64,000 nt of DNA, from positions 16,549,001 to 16,613,000 of the forward strand of contig OX637394.1 of assembly GCA_951799425.1 (NCBI GenBank), read 5' to 3'. A program made the position numbers and the translations under genes. A model generated the notes under the pieces. The model had not been told where the DNA came from. It ran no database searches and saw only the letters and a program-made list of their open reading frames with translations. Positions 58,101 to 64,000 of the stretch are shown piece after piece (position 1 is the stretch's first letter; each line of letters begins with the position of its first letter). This DNA comes from Ilex aquifolium. Its lineage: Eukaryota; Streptophyta; Magnoliopsida; Aquifoliales; Aquifoliaceae.

Positions 58101-58440
58101 GCTTGAGAAACACTCAGATTGGCGAATGGTTCATGTTTACAGGGAGACAAACGAAGCAGCTCTTTCACTTTTTTTTTTTTGGTCAGACCATCCGGTATCC
58201 GAAAGCCACATTAGACTCCGACTAATCCGGATTCGAGCCGGGTGGAACCACAAGGGCGGCAAAGCTCTCCCTACCGAACGCAGCTGCGTTCCCAAGACTC
58301 GAACTCGAGACCTTGGTTAAACTAGAACAATTCATCACCAACTGATCTAACGTTCGGTGGTTGCTCTTTCACTTTTAAGATGGGGATTAAACAACAACCG
58401 ATTGGGGACCTTGAATGCAGCAGTCCTAACAGATGCAGTT
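58101..58440 (+). pseudogene. RNase H-like (LINE type) fragment split by a SINE
   Basis: Before the SINE the frame reads KHSDWRMVHVYRETNEAALSL, and after it LRWGLNNN. Together these resemble the end of the RNase H domain found in plant LINEs and RNase H-like genes (usual form W.vxHixREaNxaAD.LA). The aspartate of the last motif is replaced (NEAAL). No RT is adjacent; it is a scrap. Confidence 0.5.
58173..58362 (-). mobile_element. tRNA-derived SINE
   Basis: On the minus strand the 5' part holds a pol III box A (TTAGATCAGTTGGTGAT) and box B (GTCTCGAGTTCGAGTC), the spacing of a tRNA promoter. The 3' end is an A tail (T run at 58173-58180 on +). A 14-bp direct repeat GCTCTTTCACTTTT flanks it (58159-58172 and 58363-58376). 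About 190 bp, complete in outline. Confidence 0.88.
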
Positions 58441-58963
58441 AAGGCAACAATACAAAGTGACAAGGCTGCCAGTCCGAATTTAGTTTTCAATTACTAGTAG
58501 TAGTTATAGTTATTTTCTTAGATTTCAATTTCCTCTTCAATTGTATCTCTTTTTCCAGTTTCCAGCATTATGTATATAAGAACAGCATCCATTTTGACTT
58601 TGCAGCACTATTAAGTACTAGGCCGAGAAATTTTTGTATGGGTACTTAACCACGTGTCATGGTACATGTGGTGTGCATACCCAATTAAATAGTGTCAATT
58701 TTATTTTGTTGTCAAGAAAAAAGTTTGAAAAGCCCTCATAAAATCAGCTATCTCACTTCATTGTTAGTTAACGCCCAAAGTAACGGGAACAAGTTTTGAG
58801 GTATAAAATAACATTAAATATGGTATTTAATTCAACCCATTAAATGAACAATTTTATTAGGATGCAATGTACAAATTTAATTTGAATATTTAATATAATG
58901 CAATGTGATTGAGACTTGAATTTAATTTGTTGGCGTGATCCAATAACATCACATTAACTGCAA
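58441..58963. other. Intergenic DNA, left flank of the hAT transposon
   Basis: No gene was seen. TGATCCAATA and CTGCAACAG just before the hAT end also occur, similarly spaced, at about 52715-52747, immediately 3' of the zinc-finger gene. Confidence 0.4.
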
Positions 58964-60061
58964 CAGTGTTTTAAAATCCGGTCCGGCCCGGCGGGTCAAC
59001 CGGTCTCCTAACCGGGCCGGTTCTATTAAAAAACCGTTTATGTAAAAAATTCAGGATAAACCCGTTGAACCGATCAAAAATCGGTAAACCCGTGAGAACC
59101 GGACAAGTTTACCAAACCGGCTGGTTTAATTTCATTTGTATAAATGTGAGATTGTTTTCATCATTTGGGCATTTTGTGTTTTTTCCCCTTTTGTTTTTTG
59201 TTTTGCCCTAAATCGTTCCAGACCAGATGACACAATCGACTGAGCAGTGAGTTGAGCACAGCCTCCACCACCAACGACTGACCACGATCAGCAACGATCA
59301 ACTCCAGCGATCAGCAGCGATCCAAAGTCCAGTCAACGACCATCGATTCCAACAGGCAATCCAGTCGACTCCAGCGATTCCAGTCCAGTGAGTTTCCCTC
59401 TCTCTCTCCCCCTTTTTCTCTGTCTCTTTTGCACTTCAATCCATCAACTTCCAGTGGGTATGAGATTGACAATAGAGTTTGTACAATCTCTCTAGTCCTC
59501 TCTTGCACATCAGCCTACATATTACTCAACTCTTAGAAGGATTCAATGGTTAACAGTTTTATCGATCTACCAAGGCAAAAGCCCACTGGCCCGTAGACCA
59601 ATGAAACACCAAATCAACTCTGGGTGAATGTGAGCCTAATAGTACACAAAATTTTACCTCACATAATTAATTTTTCCAATTATATTTGTAGTGTTTTCAC
59701 CCCTCGGGATGGAAGAAGATGATGTTAGAATGTAAAATTCTACAATTCTGGACCATGTTTTATTGCTTGAACTATAACTATGGTGTATCTATAAGTTCCC
59801 TTAACAATTGATGTTAATAGCAAGTAGAGATACTCAAAAAATGTGCTTAGAACACTACCTCCAAATTACTTATGTTCCATAATAAAAACCTACAAGTTGT
59901 GGTAATATATGGCTCAAGTACCTGTCAAAATTGATTGGAGTATAATTGTATTTATTGTCTTGTATCTTAGACTGTTAGTTTATAATTTAAAGTTTAAAGT
60001 TAGTGTGTTGTGTTGTGGGGTTTAATTACTTATGGTTTTTTGGTTTTCGATGTCATATCAG

Positions 60062-62766
60062 AATGTCTTCATCCGGAACACCAATTGAATCTCAATCTAC
60101 ACCAACTAGCTCTACACCAACTAGTGTTACACCAAATTCTTCTTCTACAAAAGTTGTAGTAAGAGGAAAGACCGACCCTGCATGGGCACATTGTCGGGAA
60201 GACTCTGTGTCTTCAAAAAGGGGAAAGAATTTGATTTGTATGTATTGCCACTAGGTAATGAAGGGAGGTGGTATCAATAGATTCAAGCAACATTTGGCGA
60301 GGATTAAAGGAGAAGTAGAACAATGTACTAGATGCCCTCCCAATGTTAGTTATGAGATGAGATCGCTTCTGGAAAGTACTGTGACCAAGAAAAGAAAGAC
60401 ACAACAACATTATGATGAAATGAATCCATATGGACCAGAGTTTCAAAATTATGAAGAGCAAGAATATATGCAAGAAAATGATGATGTTCAAGAAATTTCA
60501 TTCTCTTATAAAGCAAAAGGCATTTCCATTGGTGGAGGTCATGGTAAATCAATACATAACAAGGATGCAGGAAGAAAATGTAAAACAATTGGCTCTTACT
60601 TTGTACCAAGGACTACCCCTGGTTCTCAGCCTACTATCAAAAATGTTTTGCAAAGTAAGGAGGCAAAAGAAAGGTGTGATCTTGCGGTTTCCAAATGGAT
60701 AATGGATGCTTGCATTCCCTTTAATGCTGTGAATTCCACGTATTATCAGCCTATGTTAGATGCAATTACTGGTTTTGGTGGGGGTTATAAAGGCCCTAAC
60801 CTTCATGACTTGCGTGGTTATTTGTTGAACAAGAATGTTAAAGAAGTGAAAAAATTTGTCCATAGTTTTCAAACCACATGGAAAGAGACTGGTTGTACTA
60901 TCATGGCTGATGGGTGGACAGATCAATGTAAGAGAACATTGATTAATTTCTTGGTTTATTACCCTAGAGGACCGGTGTTTTTAAAGTTTGTTGATGCTTC
61001 TGATGCTTCTAAGACAGCAGATATGCTATATAAGTTATTTAAGGAAGTTGTGTTACAAGTTGGTGTAGAAAATGTGGTGTACATAGTGACCGAAAACGCT
61101 GCCAATTATGTTGCTGCTGGGAGGTTATTGGAGCAAGAGTTTCGCACAATATCTTGGTCACCATGTGCAGCTCATTGTTTGAATTTGATGCTACAAGACA
61201 TTGGCAAATAGGATGAGGTAAACCATGTTGTCTCCCAGGCTTCAAAGATTACAAAATATGTATATAATCATTACTTTCCATTACGTTTGATGAGGAAACA
61301 CACTGGTGGAAGGGAAATACTTCGTCCTGCTCCTACACGCTTTGCAACCAATTTCATTGCATTGCAAAGTATTTTAGTTCAAAAGGATGTCTTACGAGCT
61401 ATGGTGTTATCAAGGGAATGGACTATGTCAGCATATGCGAAGGATAGCAAGGGAAAAAAATTCGTTGACAGTGTGTTGGATTCTAGTTTTTGGAAAGAAT
61501 GTGTTATTATTGTCCAACTCACACAGACTCTTGTGCTCGTGCTACGCCTTGTTGATAGTGATGATAGGCCTTCAATGGGCTACTTGTATATGGCTATGCA
61601 TAAAGCTAGGGAGGAGTTGCTAAAAAGATTTCAGAGAAAGAGAAAAAGAGTAGATGTTTACTTGAGAATCATTGATAGTCGTTGGGATCGTCAACTTCAT
61701 AAAAATTTTCATGTTGCTGGTTATTGGTTGAACCCAAGTAATCAATATAAGTCGGATAAGATGGCAAATCATCAACAAACGATTTCAGGACTCTTGGATG
61801 TAATTGAGAGATATGCTTATGGAAATCCCAGTTTGAGTAGTAAGTTGACAAATGAGATGAAATTGTTCAAAAATGCAGAAGGAGACTTTGGGCGAGTAAC
61901 TGATATAAGCGATCGAGAGAGAATGCTTACCGGTATTTAAAACATTTAGTATCCTAATTCAAGTTATATACTTCACTTTTGTTGTTAACATTTGATTGTG
62001 ATGCATTACATTATTAAATGCAGATGAGTGGTGGTTGTGCTATAGAAGTAACGCGCCAAACTTACAAAAATTAGTCATTCGTGTCTTAAGCCAAACATGC
62101 AGTTCGTCCAGTTGCCAACGAAATTGGAGTGTATTTGAACACATCCATTCTAAGAAAAGAAATAGGTTGGAGCATCAAAGGCTTAATGACCTTGTTTATG
62201 TTCACTACAATTACAGATTGCAACAAAGGTACATAATTTTTATTAGCATTTTACTATAATTATAGTCAGTTTATTTACGTGTGTAATTTTCATCTTGTAA
62301 ATGATGGTGTGTAGGAATTACTTGAGGGGTATAAATTATTGATCCTATTGACTTTGAAGATTTCAAAAATAATATCTCATGGATTTTAGAGGATGAGCCT
62401 CCAACTTTAACAGTGGATGAATTAGAAACTTTTCGTCGTAAACTAGTTGCGTGCAATATCCAAACAAACCCGAATAATGGTAATTTATTCCTTCACAATT
62501 ATTTATTTCAAAATAGTTTTTGATTAGTCAATAAATAATGTTTGTTTGGATATAATGTAGATGAAACTTTGGATTTTGAGTTGGATGATGACGATGATGA
62601 TCTTGTGGACCCTCGAAATGAGGAGTGTAATGAGGAAGGTGTTGGCAATGCAACTACAAGTAATGCTGAAAATTTCAATTGTCCTGGAGTTGAGAATCCT
62701 CTTGAGTTTGGCAGGGATTGGAGTTCATGGAGTAAGAGCGTTCGTTGGGAAAATGAGAATGAATAG
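60062..62766 (+). pseudogene. hAT transposase (BED finger, DUF659, dimerisation domain)
   Basis: The transposase cuts and pastes the element. Exon 1 (60062-61932) encodes a Ser/Thr-rich start, a BED-type zinc finger (PAWAHC, CMYC, FKQHLA), DUF659 (about 60680-61210; TIMADGWTD, NFLVYYPRGPVF, VVYIVTENAANYVAAG, CAAHCLNLML) and the remainder of the catalytic region. The intron 61933-62023 has GT-AG ends. Exon 2 (62024-62228) holds the C-terminal dimerisation domain (CSSSSCQRNWSVFEHIHSKK). Further exons (from about 62320 and 62560) end in an acidic tail. Breaks: TAG 60252-60254, within the finger, and TAG 61209-61211, both in the same frame, and probably a third stop near 62330. No frameshift in exon 1, so decay is recent. 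Confidence 0.85.
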
Positions 62767-63538
62767 ATATGTCTATTGCATTACTTTTATGACGGGCTTT
62801 TACTTTTACAAACATTGTTATTTCATATTTGGGATTTTGTACTTGTAACTTATGGATTGTGGTATTGTACTTTTCATTTGTGTGTTTTATGTTTGTTTAA
62901 GATTGTGAACTTGTGGATTGTTTATTGCGATAAGAGCATTATGAATTGTGATATTGAACTTGTGGCTTGTTTGGGATTCTTATTGTTCATTATATATAAT
63001 TGGGTTGTAAATTAATTAATTGATAGTGGTGGTAATATTTGTATTTTCAAGTGGAACTAGGCAGTGGTTGGATAATTTATTTTCAGTTTCGTTTATTTGA
63101 GTCTTTATGCTATGCTCATGTGTTTTGTTTTGTTTTCATGTGTCTTGCTTACTACCGTTTGAGTTTGAAGTTTGAACTTTGAAGAGTGTAAATTACATGG
63201 ATTATGCTTAGATTGATACATTGTCGAAGAGGTGGACTTAGATTTGGAGCTTTGAACTTCAATAGAGGTATTTTTCTCTACTTAACTTTACAAGTTGTAT
63301 TGAAAATTGAATACATTGAAATTGGATACATGTTTGATGATTTTTATCTACTTAACTTTATATGTTTGATGTTATTTTTATAATTATTGTGATTTTTTAG
63401 CATATTTATTATTATTTATAATTATTTTTTAATTTTTTATTATATTACCGGTCCAACCAGTAACCCAACGGCTGAACCAATGACCCATTGACCCGGTCCC
63501 TTCACCGGGTTGATGTTCGGGCCAGGTTTTAAAACTAT
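62767..63538. other. 3' non-coding part of the hAT transposon
   Basis: AT-rich; no further gene. Terminal ACCGG/CCGGT motifs occur at 63448-63520. Confidence 0.5.
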
Positions 63539-63559
63539 GACTGCAAATGTTGGGTTTTT

Positions 63560-63640
63560 TTTGTATAATAAATGGTAATTCTCCAGCGATATATTTATCT
63601 CGAAAAGGAAAAAAAAAACTCGAGTGAAATGCATTTCCTA
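63560..63640. repeat. Duplicate of zinc-finger upstream sequence
   Basis: ATAAATGGTAATTCTCCAGC and the following TATTTATC plus A-run match 55915-55970 with very few differences. They lie directly after the hAT insertion. Confidence 0.75.
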
Positions 63641-64000
63641 AGTGATAAATATACATTGCAAGCATAGCATCCCAAGCATTCACAAATTCCTGCTCATCCT
63701 CGTAGTGGTGAAAAAGCTTACTAAAATCACTGCAAAATAAATCATGACCTCTAAAGACATGGCTAAGGTGCATACAAGTATTTTTTTTCCAAGTGTCATA
63801 TATATAACCGATAATATGTCTCTGGCATTACTAGTGAAATTGCCTTAGCTATGGCTAGATCTTGATCAGTGATAATTGATATTGGTTTTTTCCCCGACAT
63901 TGCCCTTAAGAATCTCTCAAAAAGCCACTGAAACGATTCAGTTGTCTCCTCATATAATAAGGAAGCACCAAAAATCACCATTTGCCTATGATTATTCATT
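63640..64000 (-). pseudogene. FAR1-related / MULE transposase-like fragment (runs off the edge)
   Basis: On the minus strand the frame entering from the right edge reads NNHRQMVIFGASLLYEETTE, SFQWLFERFLRAM and IITDQDLAIAKAI. These are hallmarks of the MULE transposase domain in FAR1-related (FRS) transcription factors. After a frameshift near 63780 it continues with HLSHVFRG, DFSKLFHHYEDEQEFVNAW and then loses similarity near 63640. FRS proteins are domesticated Mutator transposases. The frame break and sudden end indicate a pseudogene, though the upstream part is not visible. Confidence 0.75.

Larger units (their letters stand above)
58964..63539 (+). mobile_element. hAT transposon with near-complete transposase
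   Basis: The ends are CAGTGTTTTAAAATCC (left) and GGTTTTAAAACTATG (right, inverted), with several ACCGG subterminal motifs at each side. The 7-bp direct repeat ACTGCAA flanks it (58957-58963 and 63540-63546); the eighth base differs. It contains one gene, the transposase at 60062-62766. The length (4.6 kb) suits an autonomous hAT, but the gene has two stops. Confidence 0.8.

Noticed and set aside
58099-58320. 73-residue ORF read as one protein
   Set aside because: It is a chimera of an RNase H-like scrap and a reversed SINE.
60213-60609. Minus-strand ORFs opposite the hAT transposase
   Set aside because: Shadows; the BED/DUF659 signatures are on the + strand.

Overview
This window is nuclear DNA of a flowering plant, most likely a eudicot. 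It has spliced genes with plant family signatures, AT-rich intergenic DNA, and a dense nested set of plant transposons. There is no operon structure, CRISPR array, rRNA or tRNA gene. Three host genes look real: a spliced 2-oxoglutarate/Fe(II) dioxygenase of the ACC-oxidase-homolog type (27155-28832, +), an intronless LEA_2/NDR1-HIN1-like membrane protein (47000-47713, -), and a long C2H2 zinc-finger protein with a C-terminal EAR motif whose frame is open for 885 codons except for one internal TAG (52754-55408, -). Almost everything else is mobile DNA or its debris.

Layout, left part (1-21 kb). A truncated Tekay/Del-type LTR with a tRNA-iMet primer site and a gag scrap (1-2110) abuts the 3' part of a Tat-lineage Ty3/Gypsy element (2470-4914). 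Then come a dispersed repeat, an integrase scrap and short Helitrons (4915-7917). A structurally complete Tat element follows (8246-20947, target duplication GTATC, LTRs about 3.4 % diverged). It carries broken gag, protease, RT, RNase H, a second RNase H and integrase, plus a spliced antisense ORF downstream of pol. A 2.2-kb solo LTR (15613-17822, target duplication TTACC) sits exactly at a splice donor of that antisense ORF.

Middle part (21-47 kb). A 3.8-kb Helitron (21763-25565) carries an exon fragment resembling an ISE2-type DExH RNA helicase. The dioxygenase gene follows. A Mutator-like element (29631-34904) is split by a Helitron, which is itself split by a hAT element. Next are a reversed solo Tat LTR (35334-35900), another Helitron split by a TAA-flanked MITE, an inverted-repeat element with very long C tracts, and a dispersed repeat split by a third large Helitron.

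Right part (47-64 kb). The LEA_2 gene, a foldback element, and a hAT copy split by a short Helitron precede the zinc-finger gene. Beyond it lie another short Helitron, a SINE inside an RNase-H-like scrap, and a nearly intact hAT transposon (58964-63539, transposase with two in-frame TAG codons). A FAR1/MULE-type pseudogene runs off the window edge.

The main results are the nesting order, which target duplications and empty sites fix, and the sequences carried by the mobile elements. I saw no clearly new biochemical system. The best leads are the ISE2-bearing Helitron, the short Helitrons with a GC-rich trinucleotide core, the solo LTR at an antisense splice site, the array of ACCGGT-centred palindromes in that LTR, and the interrupted zinc-finger/EAR gene.
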